Shown: positions 27,323 through 37,956, counted from the first letter of the stretch. The stretch: DNA of 64,000 nt from Flavobacterium circumlabens (GCF_004345565.1 NZ_SLWA01000003.1:496001-560000), one strand, 5' to 3'. Made by a program: numbers and translations. The notes: a model not told the origin generated them from the letters alone.

Positions 27323-29890
27323 ATGAATCAATTTAAAATTATCATTCTTGCCATACTTCTCTGCTTGGTAAGTGGAACAGCAAATGCTCAGGCTTTTGTC
27401 CTTGAAGGGTCTTGGAAGATCACTTTTGAAGATAAAAAAGAATTTAGTCAATCGGAATTCAATGATAGCTCTTGGGAAAGTTTGACGGATTTGAAATGGA
27501 GCGACGATCATAAGACAACAGCCAACAGAACCTTGTGGATCCGAAAAAAAGTAATCATACCTTCTTCTTTGAAATCCGAATTTGAGAAAACCGGTTTATT
27601 GACTTTGAGTATGGGAAAAGTGCTTCAAAGCGATGATACTTACCTAAATGGAAAGTTGATTGGTTCAACAGGTTCAGGTGATACCTATCGAAATTATTTG
27701 GTAGCAAAAGAAGATATATTATGGGATACAGAAAATATCATTGCCCTTAGGGTGAGTCATTGGGGGGCATTTAAAATTTCTAAAATCCCAACATTCACCG
27801 CTGCAGCTCCTTCCAATTTTTTTGTCTATAAAAGCACTATTAAAAATGGAGATGTTAAAGGTACAATTCAAAATAAAGAGTTAGAATATCAATTAGAAAT
27901 TACCAATAAATCTCCAAAAAAGATAGATGGATTTTTGCTGGCAGATTTTTATAATTTTCAGGGTACAAAAATCCATAGTTCACAAAAAAACATTGTGCTT
28001 GGAGTGGGAGAAAATCCAATTGTTTTTCCATACAAATCGGCATCCCCTTTTTTGAAAGTAGTATATACACTTAGCGTTCCTTCATTCGATTATACCAGTC
28101 AATGGAATGCAGAATACGGTTATGAAAGTATCATCTACAAGTCAGCTTTGCCAGTTGTTCAATACAAAGCATCACAAAAATATATCCCTGCAGACTTAAA
28201 TAAAATTGCAATTGATGGCTGGTTGGGAGATAGACTTAAAGCCAACACAGAACAGCGGCTTCAAAAAGTGGATGAAGAAGCATTATTGGCAGGTTTTATT
28301 AATCGCCCCGGTAACCATTCCTGGATTGGAGAGCATGTAGGTAAATTTTTGGAAGCAGCTTGTAATGCCTATGATAATAAAGCAACCCCAGAATTAAAAA
28401 ATCAAATTGACAGAACAGCCCAACAGCTTATTGGCGCTCAATTGGAAGATGGTTATCTGGGTACTTATGACATGGACAGCCATTGGACCAGCTGGGATGT
28501 GTGGAGTCATCGTTATGATTTAATGGGATTATTACGCTATTATGAACTTTCCGGATTCAAACCCGCTCTGGCATCAAGTGAAAAAATTGGCGATTTGTTA
28601 ATGCAGACTTTTGGTACAGAGAAAGGACAAAAAGATATTGTAAAAGCGGGTGGACACGTGGGTATGGCAGCAACCTGCATTTTAGAATCAATGACAGAAC
28701 TTTATCGTTTTTCAGGCAATAAAAAATATCTAGAGTATTGTTATGGACTGGTAAAAAGTTTCGACAATCCAGGTGGTCCGAGAATAATTACAACTTTGGA
28801 CGCAGAGGGAAGAGTGGATAAGGTTGCCAATGCCAAAGCCTATGAAATGATGTCTAATTTTTTAGGAATTGTAAAATTGTATCGTTTAACTAATGATAAT
28901 CAATTTTTAAAACCAATTGAAACAGCTTGGAATGATATTGTGAAAAGTCGACTATATATCACAGGAACCACTAGTTCTTTCGAGCATTTTCAAGACGATC
29001 ATGTTCTGCCGGGCAGCCATAAGGATAATATGGGAGAAGGTTGCGTGACCACTACCTGGGTTCAGCTTAATTATCAGCTTTTTTGTATTACAGGTGAAAT
29101 GAAATATTTAGATGAATTGGAGCGCTCCATATACAATCATTTAACGGGAGCAGAAAACCCGCAAACGGGCGGTGTTAGTTATTATACTCCATTGGTGGGC
29201 AAAAAGCCTTTCCGAACAGTAATCACTTGTTGTATGAGCAGTGTGCCTAGAGGAATTGCCATGATACCGCTATTTGGAAACGGAAAAATAAACAATAACC
29301 CTGCCTTTTTATTGTATCAGCCAGGAACATATAGTACAGTGGTTAATAAAAATAAAATTGCCTTTACAACAACTGGCGACTTTTTGAAGGATGGAAAAGT
29401 AACCATAACTGTCGATAGCAAAAGTAAAGTTCAATTTCCTGTTGAATTTAGAAAACCATATTGGGCAAGTGATTTTAGCATTCAAATAAACGGTCAGAAA
29501 CAAATAATTGCCCAAAAGCAAACCACCTCAATTGAAAGAGTTTGGAAGAAAGGCGATAAGATAGAAATCAGTTTTATTATGCCAATTATAGTACTAGATG
29601 GAGGGAAAAGTTATCCAAATCAAATTGCCTTACAACGAGGCCCTCAAGTATTGGCCTACGATCAAAGGCTCAATAATGATTTTGATTTTAATGCTATTAC
29701 TATAAACACAGCCAATATAGAACTAAAACCAGCTAATTATTCTTTACCAAAAAATTGGGTAGGCACAGAAAAATTCCAGCTTAAAGCCAACAGTGAGAAA
29801 ACCAGCAAAAGTATCATACTGGTACCTTATGCCGATGCAAGTCAAACTGGCGGAATAATTTCTACATGGCTTAAAAAACAAAATAATTAA
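27323..29890 (+). CDS. GH127-like beta-L-arabinofuranosidase-type enzyme with N-terminal jelly roll
   Basis: 855 residues. After a signal peptide (about 1-23), residues about 25-160 form a galactose-binding-like sandwich of the GH2 sugar-binding type (SWESLTDLKW, TLWIRKKV). The (alpha/alpha)6 DUF1680/GH127 domain (about 300-690) includes NRPGNHSWIGEHVGKFL. Conserved metal-site residues are present: Glu572 and Cys574 in GEGC, and the Cys636-Cys637 pair in TCCMSS. In characterised GH127 one Cys of that pair is the nucleophile and the others bind zinc. Related families GH137/GH142/GH146 differ, so the linkage is not certain. It sits 11 bases after the GH5-like gene and 2 before ribokinase. Confidence 0.85.
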   Translation: MNQFKIIILAILLCLVSGTANAQAFVLEGSWKITFEDKKEFSQSEFNDSSWESLTDLKWSDDHKTTANRTLWIRKKVIIPSSLKSEFEKTGLLTLSMGKVLQSDDTYLNGKLIGSTGSGDTYRNYLVAKEDILWDTENIIALRVSHWGAFKISKIPTFTAAAPSNFFVYKSTIKNGDVKGTIQNKELEYQLEITNKSPKKIDGFLLADFYNFQGTKIHSSQKNIVLGVGENPIVFPYKSASPFLKVVYTLSVPSFDYTSQWNAEYGYESIIYKSALPVVQYKASQKYIPADLNKIAIDGWLGDRLKANTEQRLQKVDEEALLAGFINRPGNHSWIGEHVGKFLEAACNAYDNKATPELKNQIDRTAQQLIGAQLEDGYLGTYDMDSHWTSWDVWSHRYDLMGLLRYYELSGFKPALASSEKIGDLLMQTFGTEKGQKDIVKAGGHVGMAATCILESMTELYRFSGNKKYLEYCYGLVKSFDNPGGPRIITTLDAEGRVDKVANAKAYEMMSNFLGIVKLYRLTNDNQFLKPIETAWNDIVKSRLYITGTTSSFEHFQDDHVLPGSHKDNMGEGCVTTTWVQLNYQLFCITGEMKYLDELERSIYNHLTGAENPQTGGVSYYTPLVGKKPFRTVITCCMSSVPRGIAMIPLFGNGKINNNPAFLLYQPGTYSTVVNKNKIAFTTTGDFLKDGKVTITVDSKSKVQFPVEFRKPYWASDFSIQINGQKQIIAQKQTTSIERVWKKGDKIEISFIMPIIVLDGGKSYPNQIALQRGPQVLAYDQRLNNDFDFNAITINTANIELKPANYSLPKNWVGTEKFQLKANSEKTSKSIILVPYADASQTGGIISTWLKKQNN

Positions 29891-29892
29891 TT

Positions 29893-30798
29893 ATGAGCAA
29901 TAAAATAATTGTAGTTGGGAGTTCCAATACTGATTTGGTATTGAAAACGGAAAGATTCCCAAAGCCAGGCGAGACTATTTTGGGTGGTGATTTTTATACT
30001 TTTCAAGGGGGAAAAGGAGCCAATCAGGCAGTTACTGCGGCAAGGGCAGGCGGTGATGTTACTTTTGTTTGTAGGTTGGGGAATGATACTTTCGGCAATG
30101 ACGCTATTAATCATTATGGCAAGGAGAATATTGATGTAACAAGCATTTTTCAAGATCCCACAGCGCCAACAGGTGTGGCAGTGATTACGGTGAATGGAGA
30201 GGGAGAAAATTCTATTATTGTAGCCTCTGGAGCCAATGCTTTATTGAATGTAGAAGATGTGGAAAAAGCCATTAAAAATACAGGAGAAACCAATTGGTTT
30301 ATTACACAATTAGAAACCCCTATAGAAGTTATCGTTTATTTGGCAAAGTATGCCAAAGACAACAACAAGAATTTGGTTTTGAATCCAGCTCCAGCGGCGG
30401 TTTTATCGGATGAAGTGTATGATGGACTGTTTTTGATCACGCCTAATGAAACCGAAACCGAATTGCTGACCGGTATTAAAGTTGTCGATGAGCTTACTGC
30501 CAGCCAAGCATGCGAGATTTTTAAGGCAAAAGGTGTTCAAAACAGCATCATTACTTTAGGCAGTAAAGGTGCTTATTTATCGACTGAATCTTATACAGGA
30601 ATTATTGAATCAAAGAAAGTAAAAGCTATTGATACAACAGCTGCCGGAGATGTATTTAACGGAGCGTTAATTGTGGCATTATCGGAAGGCAAAAACTGGA
30701 AAGAGGCGGTTGAATTTGCCTGCAAAGCTGCAGCTATTTCAGTAACAAGAATGGGTGCCCAAACATCGGCTCCAACAAGGAATGAGATTGATCAATAA
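29893..30798 (+). CDS. rbsK: Ribokinase (PfkB family)
   Basis: 301 residues, cytoplasmic. PfkB signatures are clear: GGKGANQAVTAARAG near 39-53, LNPAPA, and DTTAAGDVFNGAL with the catalytic Asp253. Family members phosphorylate ribose or other furanose-forming sugars with ATP. It starts two bases after the GH127-like gene and precedes a sugar permease. That pairing suggests it phosphorylates a pentose or similar sugar released by that enzyme, though ribose itself is not excluded. Confidence 0.9.
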   Translation: MSNKIIVVGSSNTDLVLKTERFPKPGETILGGDFYTFQGGKGANQAVTAARAGGDVTFVCRLGNDTFGNDAINHYGKENIDVTSIFQDPTAPTGVAVITVNGEGENSIIVASGANALLNVEDVEKAIKNTGETNWFITQLETPIEVIVYLAKYAKDNNKNLVLNPAPAAVLSDEVYDGLFLITPNETETELLTGIKVVDELTASQACEIFKAKGVQNSIITLGSKGAYLSTESYTGIIESKKVKAIDTTAAGDVFNGALIVALSEGKNWKEAVEFACKAAAISVTRMGAQTSAPTRNEIDQ

Positions 30799-30815
30799 CC
30801 AAATAATTGTGTTTT

Positions 30816-30878
30816 ATGAAAAATATATTCTCGCTTTTTATATGTTGTCTGTTTATCTCAATATTTTATAATCTTTAA
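30816..30878 (+). pseudogene. Isolated signal-peptide ORF, possible gene scar
   Basis: ATG at 30816 opens 20 codons (MKNIFSLFICCLFISIFYNL) ending in TAA. The peptide is a complete hydrophobic export signal with nothing after it. It lies in the 90-base gap between ribokinase and the permease. It may be the start of a deleted secreted enzyme, or chance. Confidence 0.3.
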
Positions 30879-30888
30879 ACAATAAATT

Positions 30889-31887
30889 ATGTTTGTAATT
30901 CATTCGTATACTACGGCCATATTATTTTGTTTCATCACAATGTTGTGCTGGGGCTCATGGGCTAACACTACCAAACTCAGCTCTGCCAAATGGCGTTTTG
31001 AATTGTTCTATTGGGACTATGCTTTTGGGATTTTAATTTTGTCATTAATAATGGCATTTACACTAGGAAGCAATGGTGTGACAGGAATGTCTTTTTTAGA
31101 AAATATCGAACAAGCAGACAATAGCAATTTGATCTCTGCATTCATTGGAGGAATTGTTTTTAATCTGGCAAATATTCTGTTGGTTTCAGCCATTTCATTA
31201 GCAGGTATGAGTGTTGCTTTTCCAGTAGGAATTGGAATTGCGCTAATATTAGGAGTTTTGGTTAATTATTCTGCCAATCCGCAAGGAAATGTAACCTTAT
31301 TGTTTGGAGGTGTAGCGCTAATTGCAATTGCCATTTTGTTGAATGCGAGGGCATACAAACAGGTATCGAAAGATACTGGTTCTTTTTCTGTAAAAGGATT
31401 AGTTCTCGCAATTGTAGCGGGGGTACTAATGGGCTTTTTCTATAAATATGTTGCTGTAAGTATGGCTACTGATTTTGAAATTGGAGAAGTAGGTAAACTC
31501 ACGCCTTACACAGCTTTGGTATTGTTTGCTACAGGTATTGTGGTGAGTAATTTTGTTTTTAATAGATTGCTAATGCGTTATCCTTTTGCTGGAACTCCAC
31601 TACGTTTTCAAGATTATTGGAGCGGTTCAAAAAGAGATCACTTGGTTGGTATTTTAGGAGGAGTGATTTGGCATTTGGGAATGTCTTTTAATATTATCGC
31701 TTCAGGAAAAGCAGGCTCTGCTATCTCTTATGGATTGGGGCAAGGAGCAACCATAGTAGCTGCTATTTGGGGGATTTTTATTTGGAAGGAATTTGCCAAC
31801 GCCACAAAAGCAACGTACAGAAATTTATATTTAATGTTATTGTTGTACGTCATCGGTATTGTCTTAATCATTCTGGCAAAAAACTAA
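30889..31887 (+). CDS. GRP/RhaT-type sugar permease (DMT superfamily)
   Basis: 332 residues with about ten membrane segments. The opening CWGSWANTTKL and the repeated glycine-rich helices (FPVGIGIALILGVLVNY; SYGLGQGATIVAAIWGIFIW) resemble glucose/ribose-uptake (GRP) and RhaT-type carriers, which import sugars with protons. Next to ribokinase, it probably carries the sugar that kinase phosphorylates across the inner membrane. Annotation as a multidrug DMT transporter would be misleading in this context. Confidence 0.82.
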   Translation: MFVIHSYTTAILFCFITMLCWGSWANTTKLSSAKWRFELFYWDYAFGILILSLIMAFTLGSNGVTGMSFLENIEQADNSNLISAFIGGIVFNLANILLVSAISLAGMSVAFPVGIGIALILGVLVNYSANPQGNVTLLFGGVALIAIAILLNARAYKQVSKDTGSFSVKGLVLAIVAGVLMGFFYKYVAVSMATDFEIGEVGKLTPYTALVLFATGIVVSNFVFNRLLMRYPFAGTPLRFQDYWSGSKRDHLVGILGGVIWHLGMSFNIIASGKAGSAISYGLGQGATIVAAIWGIFIWKEFANATKATYRNLYLMLLLYVIGIVLIILAKN

Positions 31888-31968
31888 TTGGATTAAATAT
31901 CATTAAAAGAGAAAAACCTATAGTGGTTACTATCAATTAATTTAAAAATAAATATAATCAAAATAAGA

Positions 31969-34161
31969 ATGAAAAAAATAGCAATTGTATGTTGTGTTCT
32001 TTTGTCCCATTTAATAGTGGCGCAAGTACCAGTATATAAAAATAAAACAGCTGCTGTTGAAAAGCGTATAAGTGATTTATTAAACAAAATGACAATTGAA
32101 GAAAAAATCCTGCAGTTAAACCAGTATACTTTTGGTGTTAATAGCAATCCCAATAATATAGGTCCGGAGGTAAAGGGATTACCGGCTGGAATTGGTTCAC
32201 TAATTTATTTCAGTGCCGATCCGGTTTTAAGAAACACCATCCAAAAAAAGGCAATGGAAGAAACCCATTTGGGCATTCCTATTCTTTTCGGTTTCGACGT
32301 AATTCATGGGTTTCGTACAGTTTACCCTATCTCTATTGCACAAGCCTGTTCTTGGAATCCGGAATTAGTAAAACTAAATTGCAGTGAAGCAGCAAGAGAG
32401 TCTGTTTTGTCAGGTGTTGATTGGACTTTTTCACCTATGATTGATGTTTCTCGAGATCCGCGATGGGGACGCGTATCGGAAGGATATGGTGAAGACCCTT
32501 ATGTAAACGCCGTTTTTGGAGTTGCTTCTGTACAAGGATATCAAGGCAAGAATTTGTCAGATCCATTCTCTATTGCCGCTTGTTTGAAACACTATGTTGG
32601 TTACGGCATGAGTGAGGGCGGGCGTGATTATCGTTTTAGCGATGTTTCGGCACAGTCATTATGGGAAACTTATTTGCCACCTTATAAAGCGTGTATTGAT
32701 GCTGGAGCCGCAACTGTGATGAGCGGTTTTAATGATATTAGTGGTGTACCGGCAACATCTAATTATTACACATTAACCGAGATCCTAAAAAAACAATGGA
32801 AATTTGACGGATTTGTAGTATCGGACTGGAATGCGGTAGAGCAGTTAATATACCAGGGTGTTGCAAAAGATAAAAAAGAAGCAGGACAAAAGGCATTTAT
32901 GGCTGGTGTAGAAATGGATATGAAAGACAATATCTATTTAGAAAATTTTACGGCATTAATTGCCGAAAAAAAAATACCGATCTCGGCAATCGATGATGCT
33001 GTTTCTCGTGTCCTGAGAGTGAAATTTAATTTGGGATTATTTGATAATCCGTATACGGAAATTGTTGACGAGCCATCTCGTTACCTGCAGCCAAAAAGCA
33101 AACAATTGGCAACTAATTTGGCTGAAGAATCAATGGTTTTGCTGAAAAATAAATCCAATACTTTGCCTTTAAGTTCAAAAATAAATAAAATTGCATTGAT
33201 TGGACCGATGGCCAAAGACAAAGAAAATATTTTGGGTTCGTGGTCATTTAATGGAAAATCAGAAGATGCGGAAACTCTTTTTGAAGGAATTCAAAAGGAA
33301 ATTAAAAATGCAGCAATCAATTATGCATTAGGCTGTGATTTTGATGGAGTTGATGAATCAGGTTTTGTCGAAGCTGTTGCCAAAGCAAACGAATCTGATG
33401 TTATAGTACTTTGTTTAGGCGAAAAGAAAACGTGGAGTGGTGAAAATGCTTCGCGCTCTACTATTGCTTTACCGGAAATTCAGGAAAAATTGGTGTCAGC
33501 ACTTAAAAAAACAGGCAAACCAATTGTTTTAGTTTTGTCAAATGGCCGTCCTTTGGAGTTAGTGCGTGTAGAACCTTTAGTGGATGCTATTGTCGAAATT
33601 TGGCAGCCGGGAGTTGCAGGCGGGACTCCTTTGGCTGGAATATTGTCAGGCAGAATAAATCCTTCTGCAAAATTGGCTATTACTTTTCCTTTAACAACTG
33701 GTCAAATACCAACCTATTATAGTATGCGTCAAAGTGCCAGACCTTTTGACAAACAAGGAGATTATCAAGATATTTCAACCGAACCTTTGTATTGGTTTGG
33801 ACATGGTTTAAGTTATACTAATTACAAATATAGCCCAGTAAAATTATCTGCAACAAAAATAAATAAAAATCAAAAAATAACAGTCAATGTTGATATTACC
33901 AATACTGGAAAAGTAGATGGAAAAGAAACAGTTTTTTGGTATATATCAGATCCCGTTGCATCTATTTCTCGTCCCGTTAAAGAGCTGAAGTTTTTTGAGA
34001 AGAAAGAAATAAAAGCTGGACAAAAAGTTACTTTTAAATTTGAAATTGATCCGAAAAGCGATTTGAATTATTTTGATTCCACAGGAAATAAAATACTCGA
34101 GCCAGGCAATTTTTACATTTATGTTGGGAATGAAAAAGTTGAATTTGAACTCACTGATTAA
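31969..34161 (+). CDS. GH3 beta-glycosidase (BglX-like)
   Basis: 730 residues. Signal peptide about 1-19, GH3 N-terminal barrel about 30-350 with the nucleophile Asp286 in VVSDWN, GH3 C-terminal sandwich about 375-600 (EESMVLLKNKSNTLPL, then LVLSNGRPLE), and a fibronectin-III-like domain about 640-725. The order matches periplasmic BglX-type enzymes that remove beta-linked glucose or xylose. It lies 81 bases after the permease and 22 before the CE2 esterase. The exact sugar cannot be assigned from the sequence. Confidence 0.92.
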   Translation: MKKIAIVCCVLLSHLIVAQVPVYKNKTAAVEKRISDLLNKMTIEEKILQLNQYTFGVNSNPNNIGPEVKGLPAGIGSLIYFSADPVLRNTIQKKAMEETHLGIPILFGFDVIHGFRTVYPISIAQACSWNPELVKLNCSEAARESVLSGVDWTFSPMIDVSRDPRWGRVSEGYGEDPYVNAVFGVASVQGYQGKNLSDPFSIAACLKHYVGYGMSEGGRDYRFSDVSAQSLWETYLPPYKACIDAGAATVMSGFNDISGVPATSNYYTLTEILKKQWKFDGFVVSDWNAVEQLIYQGVAKDKKEAGQKAFMAGVEMDMKDNIYLENFTALIAEKKIPISAIDDAVSRVLRVKFNLGLFDNPYTEIVDEPSRYLQPKSKQLATNLAEESMVLLKNKSNTLPLSSKINKIALIGPMAKDKENILGSWSFNGKSEDAETLFEGIQKEIKNAAINYALGCDFDGVDESGFVEAVAKANESDVIVLCLGEKKTWSGENASRSTIALPEIQEKLVSALKKTGKPIVLVLSNGRPLELVRVEPLVDAIVEIWQPGVAGGTPLAGILSGRINPSAKLAITFPLTTGQIPTYYSMRQSARPFDKQGDYQDISTEPLYWFGHGLSYTNYKYSPVKLSATKINKNQKITVNVDITNTGKVDGKETVFWYISDPVASISRPVKELKFFEKKEIKAGQKVTFKFEIDPKSDLNYFDSTGNKILEPGNFYIYVGNEKVEFELTD

Positions 34162-34183
34162 AAATTTATTTAATTTAGATATT

Positions 34184-35284
34184 ATGAGATTTAATAATAG
34201 ATATTTTTTCATTTTTCTCTTTTTTACAGCTGGAATTATACAATCTCAAAGTAAACAGGAAAAAATTATTGCTGCCAATAATCCCCTAATCGATTACATG
34301 GGGCGAGTTTCTTTGCAAAATGATTATGCAGATTTTTACTGGACAGGCTCCAGTGTTAGCATTACAATTAAAAATACCAAAGTTGTTCAAGCGACAATTG
34401 AAAGCGAAAAAGCAGATAACTACTATTATGTTATTGTGGATGGGAAAAAAGAATATGCAAAAAAGATTAAAATAAATAAAGGAAAGAAAAAATACACTCT
34501 TGCGGTCTTTTCAGATAATAAAAAACATCATTTAGAACTGTTTAAAATTACAGACACTAATGGATTAACAACTCGATTCTATGGTTTTATAACAGATAAA
34601 AATTCGAAAGTTTTAAAAAATAAGAAAAAGAAAAGAAAAATAGAATTTTTTGGAGATTCTATAACAGCGGGACACGGTGTGGATGTCCCCGTCGATAGTA
34701 CTGATTCAGGGGCAGCTAAATATTTTAATAATTATAAAACATATGCAGCTATTACCGCCAGATACTTTAATGCTGAATATCATTGCACAGCTAAAAGTGG
34801 TATAGGGGTAATGGCTAGTTGGTTCCCTGAGATTATGCCAGAAATTTACAATAGGTTAAATCCAAATGATGCTAAAAGTGTCTGGGAATTTGGTAAATAT
34901 CAGCCTGATATCGTTGTAGTAAACCTATTTCAAAATGATAGCTGGATTGTAAATATGCCAAACGAAGCCCAGTTTCAAGCACGGTTTGGGACTGTGAAAC
35001 CATCGGAAGAACAAGTTATTAATTCGTATATGAATTTTATTAAATCACTACGAAACGTATATCCCAATGCCCATATTATTTGTTGTTTAGGAAATATGGA
35101 TGCTACTAGAAAAACTTCTAAGTGGCCTGATTATGTTGACAAGACAATAGCGTCTTTAGGTGACCTTAAAGTGAAGTCCTGTTTTTTTGAATATAAAAAC
35201 ACGCCAGGCCATCCGAAAGAAAAGGAACAACTTGTCATGGCTGAGACTTTAATAAAGTTCATTGAAAATCAGAAATTATGGTAA
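34184..35284 (+). CDS. CE2-type acetyl esterase (SGNH hydrolase)
   Basis: 366 residues from the ATG at 34184, which opens a signal peptide (MRFNNRYFFIFLFFTAGIIQ); earlier in-frame ATGs fall inside the GH3 gene. An N-terminal jelly roll (about 30-145) precedes the SGNH domain (about 150-360) with FGDSITAGHG (Ser159), the block IV His in GHPKEKEQ, and VVNLFQNDSW as the Asn block. CE2 enzymes remove O-acetyl groups from xylan and other glycans with a Ser-His dyad. It points to an acetylated substrate, which fits glucuronoxylomannan-type polymers. It sits between two GH3 genes in the same operon. Confidence 0.88.
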   Translation: MRFNNRYFFIFLFFTAGIIQSQSKQEKIIAANNPLIDYMGRVSLQNDYADFYWTGSSVSITIKNTKVVQATIESEKADNYYYVIVDGKKEYAKKIKINKGKKKYTLAVFSDNKKHHLELFKITDTNGLTTRFYGFITDKNSKVLKNKKKKRKIEFFGDSITAGHGVDVPVDSTDSGAAKYFNNYKTYAAITARYFNAEYHCTAKSGIGVMASWFPEIMPEIYNRLNPNDAKSVWEFGKYQPDIVVVNLFQNDSWIVNMPNEAQFQARFGTVKPSEEQVINSYMNFIKSLRNVYPNAHIICCLGNMDATRKTSKWPDYVDKTIASLGDLKVKSCFFEYKNTPGHPKEKEQLVMAETLIKFIENQKLW

Positions 35285-35331
35285 TGCAGCTTGCAAATTA
35301 GATCAACTATTACTATTTAAATTTAACTACT

Positions 35332-37956
35332 ATGTATACAATATTTAATACAAATACAAATTCTAATTGTAAGTATAGATTCATCTTACTAGCGCTTTTT
35401 TGTATATTTCAAACTGCGGGTCAGTCAATTTATCAAAATCCAAAAAACACAATTGAAGAGCGTGTAAACGATCTGCTCTCCAAAATGACTCTGGAAGAAA
35501 AACTGAGTCAGATGGTAAACAATTCACCCGCTGTTGAACGATTAAATATCCCGGCATATAACTGGTGGAATGAAACTCTTCACGGCGTCGCCCGAAGTCC
35601 CTATAATGTGACTTCATACCCGCAGGCAATTGCTATGGCTGCTTCCTGGAATCCAGCGTCTCTTAAGACCATGGCTGAGTACTGCGCAGTGGAAGGACGC
35701 GCGATTTACAATGATTCCAAAAAGAAAGGAAAAACCGGAATTTATCTCGGACTTACATATTGGTCACCCAATATAAATATATTCAGAGATCCACGCTGGG
35801 GACGGGGTCAGGAAACATACGGAGAAGATCCTTATCTGACTGGTAATCTGGGAAGTGCATTTGTTAAGGGACTTCAGGGAAATGATCCTGTTTACCTCAA
35901 TGCATCAGCCTGCGCCAAACATTTTGCCGTGCACAGCGGACCGGAGTGGAGTAGAAGCACCTACAATGCGGAGGTTTCCAAACATGATTTGTGGGATACC
36001 TATCTTCCTGCCTTCCGTGATTTGATTGTGGATGCGAAGGTTAGCGGTGTAATGTGCGCATACAACCAGTTTGAAGGTAAGCCATGCTGTGGAAATGATA
36101 TTCTTATGCAGGATATTCTTCGAAAGCAATGGAATTTCACAGGATATGTTACTTCTGACTGCGGCGGAATCGGGATGTTTTGGAAAACGCACAAAACACA
36201 TACAGATAAAGAAACAGCTGCTTCAGATGCGGTATTAAATGGAACTGACTGCGAGTGCTCCTCCGATCCTACCTATAAAGCATTAAAAAGCGCAATTGAT
36301 AAAGGACTGTTGACTCAGGAAAGCATTGATAATTCAGTTCGAAGACTCCTGACAATCCGTTTTCGTCTTGGAATGTTTGATCCTGATGAAATCGTGCCAC
36401 TGGGAAAGATAGATATTTCTGCTCTTGAAAGTCCTGCGCATAAAGCCCACGCTTTAAAAATGGCTCAGGAATCTTTAGTATTGCTTAAGAATGAAAATAA
36501 TCTTCTACCACTTAGCAAAAAGATAAAAAAGATTGCACTGGTTGGGCCAAATGCAGATGAGAAGTCAGTTATGCTGGCTAACTATTACGGGTATCCTTCT
36601 CATGTAAGCACCATTTTGGAAGGAATCCAAAGCAAAGTAGGTGACAGATTGATTTTTGAACAGGGACTTACCTTAGTAGATAATAAAGTATTTAAGTCCA
36701 GTTATAACCCAAAAGAATTTTGCTCAGGGAAACAGGACGGGTTTGATGCTTCTTACTTTCAAAACACAAAATTCCAGGGTGATCCACAGGTCAAAAGACT
36801 TGATAAGAAAGTAGATTTTAAATGGGGAGACGGACACACGATTGATAATAAAATTATTATTAGAGAAATGTCTGTGCGCTGGAGTACAGATTATACTCCT
36901 TTAAAGTCGCAGCAAGTAACATTTAGTCTTATGGGTGATGACCATGCGATGTTATACATTGATGATAATAAGGTAATAGATACAGATTTAAAGAATTCTT
37001 ATTATACACTTAAGGCTGAAAAAGGAAAAAAATATAAGATTGTTATAGAGTATGTACAGTTCAATGACAATGCCGAGGTAAAATTTGACATTGGCATAAT
37101 TGAAACTCTTTCACCTGAGGAACTTGCATCAAGGGTAAAGGATGCTGATGTTATTGTTTTTGCCGGAGGAATATCTGCCCAACTCGAAGGAGAATCCATG
37201 CCAGTTTCTGTTGACGGTTTTAAAGGTGGAGATAGAACCCATATCAATCTTCCAGTGTTACAAACGAAAACCATGCAGGCTTTGAAAGCTACGGGAAAAC
37301 CAATAGTTTTTATAAATATGTCAGGAAGTGCGATGGGATTTCAATGGGAAGCTGCTAATCTTCCTGTTATTCTCCAGGGATGGTATGCAGGTCAGGCCGG
37401 AGGACAGGCCATTGCCGATGTTTTGTTTGGAGATTATAATCCTGCCGGGCGTCTTCCTGTGACTTTTTATAAAAATGTCAATGATCTTCCTGATTTTGAA
37501 AATTATAGTATGGAGAACCGTACGTACCGCTATTACAAAGGGGAACCTTTATATTCATTTGGGTACGGCCTGAGTTATACTCATTTTGTGTATTCAGATT
37601 TGAAAACTCCTGTAAGTGTCAGAAAAGGTGAAAACCTTGCGATAAGTGTACAGGTCAAAAATGATGGAGAAATGGATGGCGATGAAGTTGTTGAGCTCTA
37701 TGTATCGCATAAAGATGCAGGTTTAAAAGTTCCGATACGTTCGTTGAAAGGTTTTGAGAGAATTCATTTAAAAAGAGGGGAGAGTAAGATCATAAATTTT
37801 AATTTAAATCCAGGTGATCTTTCCATAATTAATGATGAGGGCAACACCTTGCAGCCGCTGGGCAGCGTTGAAATTTCAATAGGCGGATCCCAGCCTTCTG
37901 TGGCCGCCATTAAAAGCGGCGCCGCTATGTCAAAATTAGTAGCTGTAACACAATAG
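35332..37956 (+). CDS. GH3 glycosidase with inserted PA14 domain
   Basis: 874 residues. Signal region about 1-31, GH3 barrel about 45-345 with the nucleophile Asp276 in VTSDCGG, then the C-terminal GH3 sandwich (about 375-700) interrupted at about 455-600 by a PA14 domain (FSLMGDDHAMLYIDDNKVID), and a fibronectin-III-like end. This is the layout of GH3 beta-xylosidase/beta-glucosidase relatives in Bacteroidota; PA14 often shapes the active site or binds glycan. It closes the first enzyme block. A 442-bp promoter region with two operators separates it from susC. Confidence 0.92.
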   Translation: MYTIFNTNTNSNCKYRFILLALFCIFQTAGQSIYQNPKNTIEERVNDLLSKMTLEEKLSQMVNNSPAVERLNIPAYNWWNETLHGVARSPYNVTSYPQAIAMAASWNPASLKTMAEYCAVEGRAIYNDSKKKGKTGIYLGLTYWSPNINIFRDPRWGRGQETYGEDPYLTGNLGSAFVKGLQGNDPVYLNASACAKHFAVHSGPEWSRSTYNAEVSKHDLWDTYLPAFRDLIVDAKVSGVMCAYNQFEGKPCCGNDILMQDILRKQWNFTGYVTSDCGGIGMFWKTHKTHTDKETAASDAVLNGTDCECSSDPTYKALKSAIDKGLLTQESIDNSVRRLLTIRFRLGMFDPDEIVPLGKIDISALESPAHKAHALKMAQESLVLLKNENNLLPLSKKIKKIALVGPNADEKSVMLANYYGYPSHVSTILEGIQSKVGDRLIFEQGLTLVDNKVFKSSYNPKEFCSGKQDGFDASYFQNTKFQGDPQVKRLDKKVDFKWGDGHTIDNKIIIREMSVRWSTDYTPLKSQQVTFSLMGDDHAMLYIDDNKVIDTDLKNSYYTLKAEKGKKYKIVIEYVQFNDNAEVKFDIGIIETLSPEELASRVKDADVIVFAGGISAQLEGESMPVSVDGFKGGDRTHINLPVLQTKTMQALKATGKPIVFINMSGSAMGFQWEAANLPVILQGWYAGQAGGQAIADVLFGDYNPAGRLPVTFYKNVNDLPDFENYSMENRTYRYYKGEPLYSFGYGLSYTHFVYSDLKTPVSVRKGENLAISVQVKNDGEMDGDEVVELYVSHKDAGLKVPIRSLKGFERIHLKRGESKIINFNLNPGDLSIINDEGNTLQPLGSVEISIGGSQPSVAAIKSGAAMSKLVAVTQ

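Noticed and set aside
34073..34183. Earlier in-frame start for the CE2 gene
   Set aside because: It lies inside the GH3 gene and precedes the signal peptide, which begins at 34184.
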